From Sipunculus nudus (lineage: Eukaryota; Annelida; Sipuncula; Golfingiida; Sipunculidae): DNA of 64,000 nt. The notes under the pieces were generated by a model. The model did not search any database. It saw only the letters and a program-made list of their open reading frames with translations, and had not been told where the DNA came from. The position numbers and the translations under genes were made by a program. Shown here piece after piece: positions 13,711 to 26,100 of the stretch. Position 1 is the stretch's first letter; every line of letters begins with the position of its first letter. The DNA lies in NCBI GenBank assembly GCA_026874595.1, contig CM049311.1, positions 16,025,676-16,089,675 on the forward strand, in the 5' to 3' direction.

Positions 13711-14959
13711 TATTTATTAGAAAGACTGTTTAGTCCTGGACCTGTATAAGACCTGGTTTACAACTCATCCACCAGAGATTTTAACACTTGATTTGACTTA
13801 TTGGGCCTTTGAGGTTCAAGAATCAAATAGGTGCTTTTTTGAAAGCGGGTGAATATGAACATTTAACTAAAGATGCATGTGTAATACATCTGTTTATGGG
13901 TTGTGTCATGCAAGAAATCGATTTTTTACATCACTCTATGACTAGAGGTCCAAATTACATGTAAACATGAATTTTATGTTAAAAATTCAAAATAGCCGCC
14001 CCAAGCCATTATGAAAATATTGAAATTTTGAGGTACACAAACTGAAGTACAAAAAAATATCCTCTTTTATTTTCTTTTATCTGTTTCTTTCTTGTCTTCT
14101 ATATTGTGGGAAGCAATATTTAGGCCTTTTATGTTAATAAAGGTGCTGGCTTAAAATCGAAGAGAACACCAGTTACCACCACATAACGTTTGAACCGCTC
14201 ACTGAAATTTCTGTACATTCACTCGTTTGGTTATCGTTTATCTTTTAATGCTTTTAACTTTATTTTGTTGTTTGCTCTTGCTTTTGTGTGGCTCGTCCTT
14301 TGTTTTCTGACTTTTTATTTTTGGTACAGAGAACTTGTTAGTGAAATCATTTTATTGATTCCAGGTCAATGTATAGGTCATACTTCCAGTCAAATACATC
14401 AAAACGTATACGAAAACATAAGTTTAAACACAAGTTGTTTTGTAAATATGTATACAAAAACGGGGATTTATACTATTACATTATTTACCATATAGCTGCT
14501 GTCGGTTGACAGGTGTCAGTTATTTCCACAATGTGTTTTCAGTTTTTTTATGACAATTTTTTAATCTTCGTCTCATGTTATAGAGCAACCTAATTGTAAG
14601 TTAGTAGAACAGGGAATGGCGGAATGCAGTTGTCAGAAATCAATTCCTCTGTTGGCCCCTGTGCATCTGACATCTGGTAATTTCACCGACGCTAATAGCA
14701 GTAAAGGTATTTTCTGCTAGAAAACTGGTAAGAAGTCTTACAAAGTCTGAAACGAGAAATAAAAAGAATCTACATGATACGCACATCACAACACTAATAA
14801 GTGTTTCAAAACGTATACAGTTAAGCAGAAACCTGATGTTTTAGAACGATCTCAATCTCAATCTCAAGAACAGACGTAAATATCCTCAGCACCAATTCTC
14901 CGCCGCAATGCAGTAACACCCAGGTAAGTGACAAGTTCACAGCGACATCCAGAGAAAAT
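13711..14959. other. Non-coding interval
   Basis: No exon or element is recognised. A 101-codon frame at 14190-14495 is rich in Phe, Leu, Ile and Tyr with no supporting context. Confidence 0.4.
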
Positions 14960-17155
14960 GATATGTGCTGTGTGTTAAAGTGCTGGGGTCAAGTAAACAT
15001 AATATCCATCAGAGACAAATTCAGAATATGTTGAGCGAGAGGGAGCAGACAAAGTTTTGACTGCTACTAAACATTTGAAAGATGAAGTTTTCTGTAGAGT
15101 TACTAAGTTGAACAGTCCTGAGGATGTATTCGCATCAAATATTTATTGCCATTCCATTTGTTTCAGACGTTACATGCACAAGTATGACCAAGATGTACAA
15201 TCACCAAGAAACGATCCTGTAGGAAAACCTGCAAGAAGGATACGGTTTAACCGTTAGAGCATGAATCAGAATTGTTTTTTTCTTACAGTATCAAAACTGC
15301 TGAACAAGCAGCTAAGGTAAAAAATCTTGACACTCTGAAACATGTCGGTGCACTATTAAAACAAAGCTGCTAAGAATGTCGATTATTGTTTGGATGACAC
15401 ATTCTGTGATGCCAAGGAGTTGAAGCATTCCTGAGAAAAAAACAATTCTAATGCCTGATGGATGGTTGACATTTTATTCCGCACTGTATGATATCTCCAA
15501 TCACTCGTGGCTTAAATAGAAATGACGCAAATCCAGAAGGTGTAGATGTAAACAGTTTAGAAGAAGAAAATAAAAGAAGATGGTGATGAAGATGGCATGT
15601 TTCATGAAAAGCATATGTGGTCTGTGAAAAATCGACACTCACAGCTAAACTTCCATTTTCAGATGGCATATTACTGCATCCACCATGGCAACAGGAAAAC
15701 GCCACTCCACATAATGCTAGGACAATATATATACTTGAAGAAACGAAGAAGAGAAATTCTCACAACACTTAACAGGATGGGGGCCTCAAATAGTTACAAT
15801 GAAGTGTAGAGATCAAGAAATCTTTTGCGTTTCTACACAATGCAGTCAGCAGATGTTACACCCATTCGAAGTCATTTCTCAGAAGACGGATGGGCATTTG
15901 GTGCTTTTAATGATGAAGACTTTGATGGCAAATCCTCAATTTTAGGAACCAATAGCAATACACAGCAAGAGCGCTTGACCAGGAGACTACTCAAGGCCCT
16001 TAGTGAAACCCGCCTGTATCAGGCACCAATCTGTCCAAGTTTTCACATCCCTAAAAAGATAAATTTCCTTGTCAAGTTGTACCACCTTATTTTAAACCCG
16101 GGATGAGGCCTTCCTTACCAACCATCATTCAACTAGTTGAAAATACCCATTTGATCATCTTGACTGATGCAAGTTGAGCATGCAACCAATTATCAATTCC
16201 TCGTATCTTTTATTCGTTGTGGACTCCCACATTCAGCTCCTGCCTGTAGCCAGTTACCTCCTTGGGGTGGTAATCATGCCCTGATCACGACGTCTAATGT
16301 ACCCCTAATAAGAGTTGGTTTCCTCTCTGTTATAACTTCCCCTGCTACAGAAAATGCCACTCTCCGAAAGGCCATAACAACCTTTCAAGCATGTCGTCAA
16401 CAGTGTATTCAAGAAGCTATGAGTCCGCCAGGTACTTTCGATGATTTGTTTCCTATGTTGGGATTATTCCACTTAGCTAAGTTTTACGATGTGCAGGAAG
16501 GTATTTAAGAGGCATTGCATGGTTGATGCTCTTATTGAAGGCGAAGTATTATGGCCAAAGACTGTCTGGACGGTGCTTTCTGAGAGTCACTAAGTGAGGT
16601 CATTTTAAAGAATGCTTATTGTATGTGAGGTTGATTCTCTCATGTGGGGTGCGTTCTGGCAAACAATAGAAAATACATTTGATTCCTTTGCCCAGTCAGC
16701 TGGGTTTCAAAATGTGTTTCAAAATAAAACTCGCAATTGGTGTGTCTCTAAGTTTGAGCAGTTTTCCGCTGCTGCCATTACGCTCTATCACTGTGCCAAG
16801 AGTGCGAATAGTAGTTAGAATTGTGAAGTATTTCATGAACCTTCGCAAGATTGTGTCTATCATCAATCGGTTGATTGTTGCAGATCGTTATGGCAACTGA
16901 TCGTTGCAATTTGGAACCGTGAAGGCTTCCGTGAGATTTCTATGTGAGTGTGATGCAATCAAATATCTTCAGTATGGATCATGGTACTTGGAGAGGATTC
17001 AGGTTCAGCAGCTAACTTATCCAACACCCTACCGCCGGTTCTGTATTGGACATTCTGCTGTAAATGACCGAGCTGATGCGATGTTCGCTGCTCTGTTAGG
17101 AGTTCTAACAATATTCAAGCCAGATTTGTTGCATGACTCTATGAGTTTAAATTAG
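14960..17155 (+). pseudogene. Decayed copy of an uncharacterised protein gene
   Basis: A series of protein-like blocks in one direction, broken by stops and frameshifts, spans about 2.2 kb. Block 1 (about 15057-15254) contains DVFASNIYCHSICFRRYMHKY, with a Cys/His spacing suggestive of a metal-binding segment. Block 2 (15597-16106) is one open frame interrupted only by a TAG at 15807 and includes LHIMLGQYIYLKK, LNRMGASNSYNEV and GAFNDEDFDGKSSILG. Block 3 (16167-16508) contains LPPWGGNHALITTSN, VPLIRVGFLSVITSPAT and DDLFPMLGLFHLAKF. Block 4 (about 16518-16818) contains VDALIEGEVLWPKT, then in-frame stops, then MLIVCEVDSLMWGAFWQT. Block 5 (16904-17155) contains YPTPYRRFCIGHSAVNDRA and ends KPDLLHDSMSLN-stop. 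The block order and good residue quality point to one former gene of roughly 700 codons or more. I recall multi-copy invertebrate proteins of unknown function with this general pattern, but I cannot name a domain. It may be part of a mobile element or a retroposed copy. Confidence 0.7.
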
Positions 17156-17861
17156 TCCGGGACAAACACAAAATAATTGTACATAATTGACATGTGGTTT
17201 CCTTTGTTATTTTCCTGTTTATTAAAAGTGAAGTAAAAATCTTTAATTTCTTTCCGTTTTCCCTGTTAACTCAACTTTCACCTTCAAGTGAGTATAATGT
17301 AATTAAATACGTTCTTCCATATAAAAGGGATCTTAGTGCGGATGTTCACAAATTGTAACACTAAACGTCCAGGCTTTAACCTTAATTGTATCCATAAAAT
17401 GCCTGTAGTATTTAAGTCTTTCTTAATCATGGCCATTTCGTGTGCAAAAAAAATGTACACAGCGTACCACCGCTGGACTGGCAACTGTTAACTTTTATAT
17501 CTCAAATGAAATATTACTGTTGATGATTTTTACATAAATCTATTTTAAATAGAAAACATGGAATATTTATTTTTGACTGTTGATGGTCCTTTAATAACAT
17601 GACATAGTGACTATTCAAGATATATTTAACAGCAGATGTTGCCAATAGGTATAATGCTGTTTAGATAAAGCAATAGATATGTAAAACCATTTCCGGCAAA
17701 TATGATTGCATTGTTATTGGGCATATACCTCCATATCTCCGTGAATCATTAACACCTTATCTTTGTTAAGGCTGCTGTTGCACGGACCCATACAATGCAA
17801 TAGTTATGGTCATAAAATTTACATAAACTGATATGTGTTCAGTATGGCATGATAAGTACAA

Positions 17862-17862
<1 letters not shown>
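17156..17862. other. Non-coding interval
   Basis: AT-rich sequence following the pseudogene. Nothing is recognised. Confidence 0.45.
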
Positions 17863-17931
<69 letters not shown>

Positions 17932-17941
17932 ATTTGTGTGT
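17863..17941 (+). repeat. (TA)n microsatellite grading into (TG)n
   Basis: About 60 bp of uninterrupted TA dinucleotides are followed by tgtgtgtg and ttgtgtg. It is likely to be length-variable between individuals. The 76-codon frame with a poly-(Ile-Tyr) stretch that crosses it is only the repeat translated. Confidence 0.95.
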
Positions 17942-19220
17942 ATCACGGTTTGGTCCTATTACAGGGTTCTATTACTATTAATATTAATTCTTAATCAATC
18001 TATTACTATTACTATTTCAACATTTTCCTATCTACTACTATTACTTTCAATTGTCTTCTATAACAAATACTATCACTAATACTTTGCTTTCATATAGTTA
18101 TATATCAGTATAGCCCTCTACATAAGCCCATTCAATTCCATGTAGGTGGACCTTTAACATGCTCGTATATCTAAATGGTAATTCTTATAAGTTTAGATCT
18201 TAATTATAAATGAAAATAAAATAGATATAAATCCTTTAGAATAAATGAGGTTTTTGTCGCAATTAATACGGACGATTTTGTTAAATACTTTCGGGATTAT
18301 TTCAAGCTAGAACATGATCAGTACAACATAAACTCAGTTCCGATAGGTTAATATTCACCATAGTTAAAGACCCTATCTTTTAGATTTAATTATACATTTT
18401 ACACAAGATTCAAAAGAAAGTTAAATAAACAACTTTGTATAAATCACGGTTGGAAAAGAAGTTTAAAAGAGTAAGGTTTGAATAATCATAAAACACATGG
18501 AATGTTTGATGCAACATATTGTAATTAATGTGATAAGATTCTTGTTTAACACAACATAAATAAAGTAATAAATATGTATATCTGTAATTCTAGTAATTAT
18601 AGAATATAAAATGTGCACATAATCCTTCTTGCATGTAACACTCAAATTCAACCTGTTTATGTTCATCAAAACAAGAAGTCGTGTGAATATTGTGTCTACC
18701 ATTTACTACATCTTAGATAAGTTCATTTTAATTTACTAACAAGAAGATTCGGTTTTGTTCCGGCATTAAGTAATTAATATAAATTTATTTAATTTTAAAG
18801 TTTATCATTTTATGTAGGACTCCCTACAACCTAGAGAATACACATAGATCTGGAGATCTCCAAAATAACCAAAGAATTATATAAAAAATAATGTGACAGA
18901 AGCAAACTGCTTGGTATTAAATTGACCATGACCAGGAGATCCTTGCAATTAGTAACCTAATCCAACTACTCACCACTGCTCAACAGATGAAACATTTGGA
19001 AACCACAATACAGCATTAGCTTGGAGGACGCAAGGGTCTAATCTTCGATGCATATGTGGCACGAATGCGCGGGAAATCCCCTTCATAATCCATGCCACAA
19101 ATTTGAATCACTATAACTTTGTAAGTTAGAGAATATGTGTAGAATATGTGCTTCTCTTGGTGCAAATGAAAATACCATATAACTTTATAAAGGTGTGATG
19201 CAATAACATCATGAAAAGTA
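17942..19220. other. Non-coding interval
   Basis: AT-rich sequence. A run of attact/tattac-type imperfect trinucleotides occurs at about 17965-18080. No gene is recognised. Confidence 0.45.
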
Positions 19221-19630
19221 ACCGGCTTCTATGGCTCAGGGGTAGACCTCAGGACTCAAAGCCGGGAGATCGTGGTTTCGAATCTCGGCCGAGGCGGTGA
19301 CGGTCGGCCCCCACCCAATGTAAGCGCTCTGCAGGCTTAAAGGAAAGGCTGTACCCCAAAGCCGTGTATCACTCACATACGAGTGCGACTTTGGGGGTTC
19401 CTCGGTGTAATGACCCTGCAATGGGGATGATTACACATCCAAGACGCAGGTGCGGTAGACACCGGGCCTTGGTGAGACCAGAATACAAAATAAGAATGGT
19501 AGGAAGCGAGTGCTACCGCCCCGTCAAGTAGTCCCAAACATTAGGTACATGCTCAGGTTAAGAATCAGATAAGTCAGCATTAAAAATATGGACGCGGTTA
19601 CCTCCACCTAAAATAAAATTTAAAAAAATA
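19221..19630 (+). mobile_element. tRNA-derived SINE, copy 1
   Basis: The left end is tRNA-like: TGGCTCAGGGGTAG at 19232-19245 matches a pol III A box and GGTTTCGAATC at 19274-19284 a B box, at normal spacing. A body of about 300 bp follows, then an A-rich tail (aaaataaaatttaaaaaaata). A second, more diverged copy with the same order of blocks lies at 22405. The tRNA head plus non-tRNA body and A-rich tail identifies a SINE. It would have been moved by a partner LINE. The minus-strand frame of 61 codons inside it is an antisense artefact. Confidence 0.85.
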
Positions 19631-19743
19631 TGAAAGGTGACATGAATGCGCTATGTTTACATTTATTTTAAATATACTTTCATATTAAGGTACATATTAA
19701 AAATCTCTACTTTAAGAATAAAGGTCTGTCAATAAACTCTTTC

Positions 19744-19813
19744 TGTCTCTCTCTCTTTCGCTCTATGTATACAGATGAAAAAGAGCGAGAGAGAAAGCGA
19801 GAGAGAGAAAAGT
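19744..19813. repeat. Imperfect inverted repeat of pyrimidine and purine tracts
   Basis: A pyrimidine arm (tctctctctctttcgctct, about 19746-19764) is followed, after a spacer of about 17 bp, by a purine arm (agagcgagagagaaagcg and further gagaga, from about 19782). The arms are largely complementary, so single strands could fold into a long hairpin, and the tract is also a candidate for triplex DNA. It sits about 335 bp upstream of the proposed start codon at 20148. Confidence 0.8.
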
Positions 19814-20124
19814 GTCATTTTGACCTGTCTATTCCTGGGTCATATGTGAAGCAAAGAGGTAAAAACATTCATGTTATTTATACGTAAACTCAGCCCAGAT
19901 CTTATATATACCTTTATCATAATTTTGGTTACCAAATCACCATTATGGAGACCAGATAAACAATTTATTCCAGAAAAGATACTTTCAATAATGATGTCAG
20001 TTATCACTTGTAAATCTGAAAATGTACATAACCAGGTACGATAGCATCAATGACATTATCAAGTAGAATTTTAATATGCCTTTAACTTAAAGTGCTTTTC
20101 TGGCCCAAGGCATTTCCCTTGCAG

Positions 20125-20147
20125 CATTCGAATAATATCATTACAAG
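20125..20147 (+). promoter_or_regulatory. Probable 5' untranslated part of exon 1
   Basis: A good pyrimidine-rich acceptor (ending gcag at 20124) lies 23 bp before the ATG. This suggests an upstream non-coding exon that I cannot place. No clear TATA box sits at a suitable distance; ttatatata at about 19911 is too far upstream to assign. Confidence 0.35.
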
Positions 20148-20193
20148 ATGAATTTGTGGGGCGTATTCATTGTGTGGTACATTCAGACACAAG
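20148..20193 (+). CDS. Exon 1: start codon and signal peptide
   Basis: ATG at 20148 encodes MNLWGVFIVWYIQTQ plus the first base of a split codon, which the next exon completes to Ala. The hydrophobic core LWGVFIVWYI and the TQA end fit a short signal peptide with cleavage after the Ala, just before VWSRR. The donor is gtttgt (20194), weaker than gtaagt but with G at +5. An acceptor-like tttcccttgcag ends at 20124, so a 5' untranslated exon may begin at 20125. The chain fits only if this exon ends in phase 1, which it does. Confidence 0.6.
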
Positions 20194-23100
20194 GTTTGTG
20201 ATTAATATCATATCCAATTAAATATATAATATTATATCAAATATTAATGATAAAGAAATACTTTTATAACATCTGTATAATACTGGTCAAATAACTAGAT
20301 AAGATTATAGAAAATACGGAAGTTGTACATGAGAATTATGATATATGTAAAAGTTGTTAAAGGTGTACGGGCAGAGACTAGCTCTTATTGTTGTTGCAAG
20401 ACTTACATATTCATCATTGGCTATCTTTTACATAAAGCCTCAACAAATTACAAACATCTTCGTAACTGTAAAGGAAAAATGATATAAATAAGATGAGCAT
20501 ATTATAAGAAGTGACTTATTTGATATCTCGAAATTAAGAAGTAATGGTTATCAAGTTTAGACATTTTGTAAAGGATATCCGTTGAAAAAGCTTTATAATC
20601 CAATTAAATGTTAACGGTTGTTCCCTTTAAAACACTTTGTTTCTTATATCTTCAGATGAAGAAATAGTATTTTTTTCTTGAAATAATGTTATTATAAATA
20701 ACACTCTTCTGTATAAATACAGAAGGTAAGAATGGAGGTGATATAACGCCCGTTCGTTGAAAAGGGGCTATATATGAGTTATGAAATTTGTTTGCATACA
20801 AGTGATATATGTGTGGTTTCATGTTAAAATCATTATGCGCTTCTACATATGTATTTTTAGCGGTAGCGTAATTTTAAAAAGAAAGTAATTTTATATAAAA
20901 ACGGTAGCACAGTATTAAGGCAATACTATTGCACTATTGGGTAAAATACAAATTTGGAATTTTAACTGTATTTTTGCTTAAAATCGTTATGACATGAGGG
21001 TTCTATTTTTTTAAATTTTTTCCTCACAAATGGCGATGCTAGGTCATAATGCTTATTGAATATTAATACACAAGGAATATTGAGTTAAAATGGCTTTAGA
21101 AAGTTTACAAATAATAATACTTTTTTTGCAGCCGTGTGGTCAAGGAGGCTCTTTGAACCTGATTATGATTTTTTCAGTAAGTATCAAAATAATTTGACTT
21201 AAGGTATCATTTACAGTAAGTCACTTTTAGTAGACTTACTTTGAAAAACATGGCAATATCTCATGTTTTTCCCTCTGTCATGTGTCAATCTACCCAATCT
21301 ACCTATTTTATTTTTCAACATGACGGACACACATGAAATGGGAAAAAAAGATTTAAGATATTGTCATGTAGTTTAATAGAACTCCAGTAAAATAGTAGCT
21401 TACTGTCACTAGATGCTAACAGTAATGAACCTTTTATATGGACATTTTATTTTTTATCACAATTTACAACACCATGTGAAAATGAATGTAAAGTTTAAAA
21501 ATAGCTTTACCTAAAAAAAAACACTGTTGCATTTAAAAAAAAAATGTACACTTTATATGAATATTAATATATTATATTAATATCTTATATGAATATTAAA
21601 CAAATTTTGGATTGAGTTAGATATAGGGGAATCGACAATAATGTTACCTTAACTCAGATTTTATTTTTCAATATTCTACTATAATGAAGTAGATTTAACA
21701 TATTTTATTAAGAACATCAGGTATTTGATTGATGGATAAAATCATGATACGTTTTACGTACATTTCATATATATTTTTCATATATATATTTTCATATATA
21801 TTATATATGTTTGATATATGAGATGCAGTTGCCTCCTTAAGTATTAAGAAAGAATACACATATCAGTAATGTTATTAGTCAGGGTAACATTTTCAATTAG
21901 AAAATTGGAAAATACTTTCGTTTGAATTACCAAAACTATTGTTTTTGTATTTGCTATTGCTAACCCAATGTGTTTATGAGTCATTGATTAATACATTGAA
22001 TTCAAAGCTGTTCCTCGCTTCAGAAAGCTAGGCGACTAACCAAGATCAATGTGCTTCAATGTAAACAGTATATATTTAAAAATTAATAATTAGTCAACAA
22101 TAATACAATGATAAGCAAGTGAGGTAATTACATAAACAAATCTCCCAGCTAATTATATGAGTCAAGTTTAACCTGCAAAGCCGATAATCAGATTGTATCA
22201 TTGAACCGGTTCATCATTTCCCCTTCATTTCATCTTCGCTTAGTTTCCCAGTATTCTGCCTGGCCTTACCAGTAATTTAATCTAAACTTGTCATAATGGT
22301 TTTAGAAATTAGTCTCGTCACCCACTAAGGCAGAGGTTCCGTATTGAAGGACTGTTAGCTTTAGTTCAGCCACTTATGGCACAATGTTATGTAGGCTTAA
22401 CTGTACCGGCTTCTCTAGCTTTGGGATAAAGCACAGGACTCAAAGCCAGGCGTTTGTGATTTTATAACTCAGCCGAGGAGCGGTGAGTTTTTTTCTCCGT
22501 CGGCAACAACCGAGTGTTAATGAGAATGCTCTGCCACACAGCCCTGTTTCGTTTACAAACGAGCGCGTCTTTGGATTTCCTCGGTGTTTTGACCGAACAA
22601 TGGGAATAATTTCACACCCAGGACCCGCAGGTTCGGTTGACACTGGGTCTGGATGACACCAGGAAATAAAATTATATGATGGGCAGCGAGTAAGATCGCC
22701 CGGACAAGTTGTCCAAAACCGAAAAGTTAATTCTGCAGATGTACATACTTAGGGTGAGAATTAGATAAGTTAGCATTTAAAATATTGGAGGCTATTACCT
22801 CCAACGAAATAAAGACTTTTATTGTTTACAGGTAGGCTCACATCTCGTTGTCTCTTTACCTAGTCAGAAAGAATTGCAGTGTTAACTTATGTCATGTAAT
22901 TTACGAATCATGTATCACGTATTAATAGTAACAGTAATATCAATTAAATAGCATTAATTGTAAAACATATGAACAAACGAAATATGATCATGTAACTTGT
23001 CAACAGGAGGCCAATGGACAAGCTTAAAAAACCAACGTCTCAAGTCGGTAGAGTAAGGTTTTCAGCCGCCTGGAGAGACGTGATTGATACTGTCTTTGAG

Positions 23101-26100
23101 TTTATGAAACGAAGTATTATTCTTTTTGCCCGTACGAATAGGGTTTTACATCAAACACTCAATTTCAAAATTTTATATTTATATACTGACGGAGTTAGTG
23201 AGCATTGCTGACATCTGGCTGACGAATCTGGAACTAATTCAGGCTCCAAAATTCTGTCTGTATGGAACCCCGTATAAAATTTGGCCTATGGTACTCCTGG
23301 AGATAATTTACTGATTTGAAAGCCACCTCTAGTTTATTGCACTCTACATTATCTTTTTCCGAAAAAGGGAACTTGTCACTCACACCCAAAGCCTGATCCA
23401 GACGGCTAGAAATTCATGGTATTTGTCACAGTACAATATTCCATATCCATTAAAAATTATATCTCTCGTTAAACACCACAGTACCGATGTGTACACTAGG
23501 CTGTCATATTTGAATTATAAATAAGATAAGAATAAGCACGACTTTTGTTAAAACTTAACTTGTTATCCACGTGTTGTTAAATTCCCGGAGTAGTGTTTAC
23601 TTACATAAGTGCGCTGGCACTTATCTTTTTATCTTCCCTGGGCAAAGTAGGGTGGCGATTGTATCATTTGGTATTTATAAATGAGAACCAATTCCTCTAA
23701 ATAACCCATATCGACGAATCTCTAGTTTTAATAAATCAAGTGGTTTGTAGCAAGATCATAATCCATATCTGTAATCTGACGGTATAACAGTATAATATAA
23801 AGTATTCAATGGTTAAGCGTCGCCACACTTTGTGCAACCCCTTCATAGGCCAGGGTTAAAATGAACATTTTAACGCTGCTTTAAGCACAAATAGATTGGA
23901 TTGGGTGTCTGTTTGAACTGATATGGATAAATTAGGTTATTTTGTTTTTATTTGCTTGTTACATGTTTTAGAGTTGGTATTATTTGCAATAAAACTTCAT
24001 ATAGTAATATGATATCTTCACAAGCAGAGCTGATCCCGCACTACTACTTTATACACTTGGGGTATGGAGATGTACAATGTACGACATCTAACCTAGGGTG
24101 TATATATGTAGTAGTATCCGCAACTTTAGTATTTGAATAGGGCTGATACTCGTTATCTCTTTGTATTAAAGAAAACCGATAATTGTAAATGTGTAATATA
24201 ATAAATATAGTATATTATCAAAATGTATTTCTATTTTCAAGTAAATTGTCATTCGTTGAGCTTGAATTTAGCTGCATATGGTACCAAGTTAGGCAGCCGA
24301 AACCGTCACTCGTTGTTTAAGAAAAAAACAAATCAACTGTGTCCGCCTTTTCATCGTCCTCATTGTTTTTAAAATTGTTTCACGCTCCTCCGGACGGGAA
24401 CCACTAGGGTCAAGGTGGCCAAATAGGCGGGAGAAAAAAATGTTACCCAAATCAACTGAACATAAAATCATGTGCTCTCAGGTATTATTTAATCATTGTA
24501 ATATACCACGATGCTTGATTTTACATATTACAATCCATATTGATTTATGACTTCTATTTTAGTGTACGGAAGAGGATTAGCTTCAGGTGGCTCAGGCAGC
24601 TTTGGTAGCGGTGGTTCCGGTTTAGGTGGTTCCGGTAGTTCAGGTAAGTGTTATAATCAACTAGAATTCTAAATAATAATTCACTTTAATATTATTTTCT
24701 GGTCCAAATGTTTATATATAAAGGTGAGCAAAGGTAAGTTGAAGAAGTCCAACTATAATTTTTCATCACGCAGTTGCCTTTTTTGCATTTCAAGAATTTC
24801 TTTGATTGATTTCCAAATTTTTTAACCAACTTTTAATAACACGCTTGTGAAGGATTTGTAGGTGGGTTGGACTATATTGTGTTAGCCTGGCACGGGAAAT
24901 AAAAACGTGTGTAAAAATGGTTTTGCAGGGTCTAACACATTACCGAACATCCCTATTCTAGGAACGGAGTGTGTCCTATATTACTTTTTATAATTAGTTT
25001 TAAAATCCGTGTAAAATAAGTTTTTATATATCGCGTTACTTTGATATGTAATGTGGTCAAATTTAACCACTGTGTTCGACTTCAAAAGGCATTTGAAAAA
25101 TTGTTTATCAGCAAAGTGATTGGTTTTAGAATTTGTGAATAGTCATGAGCCTCTTGGTATCTTTGACCCTGGTCCCGTCAGTACAGGAGGAGACGAAGCA
25201 TTTGTCTGCAAAACCCCACTTTTGAAGGCGAGTCTTTTTAAAGCCACTGTCAAGCCACTTCTCCCAGACAGATGTTGTGATATCCATTGACGATAAGCCC
25301 TCTGCTGTGACAGTTCCTTTCTGGCGTTCCCATTTGCGCAGCTGCTGTTCCAGTCCAAACCTATCTTCTTCTGTGGTCTTTGGCTTAAGTAAAGACCAAT
25401 CTCTATTAAAGACAGGCGTTTTGTTTATCATTAGGGTACATCACATTCACTCATGCATCTGGGTCGAAATTTCACTTTATATATATACACTGTTTTTAAA
25501 TATGTTAGTCTTGTTGCCTTGTATTCTTCGTGTTTTTATTCTTTACAATCGCCGGGTGTTTTAGACCGTTGTCCAAGGAGATTGAAAGATTCATCTAATC
25601 TAAAACCTCAATATACGTTGTCATTACATATAAAATGATTTATATATTCTACGCCCGTCCTAAAACAATAAAAAAGGTCAGCACAAATTCATGCATTGAT
25701 AATGCTGATATAGATTGCAGGGAAGACTTTCTAAATGTGTATAAAGTTAGTGCAAAATACATTGGCGTAAAGATATACTGTACCTTATACAGTACATAAC
25801 ACGACATGCTGATTGGTGGTTATTGATTCGCTGATATATATTAAATGTAGGCAGCAATTATTCTTCTGTGATACAAAGGCGGAATATATTTTACAATATC
25901 TGATTCATGTTCACTTGAAATAGGAAAAATTGCTGGCTTTCATTTTGCAAATGTTGATTTTATGACTGCTTATTAGTTCATTCATAGAGAACGGATGACG
26001 TTGTGTTTTTTTTACTTTCTGCTCTTTCCGGTTTATTTTCGAATATTGAAGAACAAATATTATTGATAAAACTAAGTTTTTTTTCCACGACTTACTCGCA

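Noticed and set aside
19221-19292. A functional tRNA gene
   Set aside because: The A and B boxes are present, but the segment continues into a SINE body and has a second copy with the same body. No clean cloverleaf with paired acceptor stem was seen.
19236-22643. Minus-strand frames at 19236-19421 and 22440-22643
   Set aside because: Both are antisense translations of the SINE copies.
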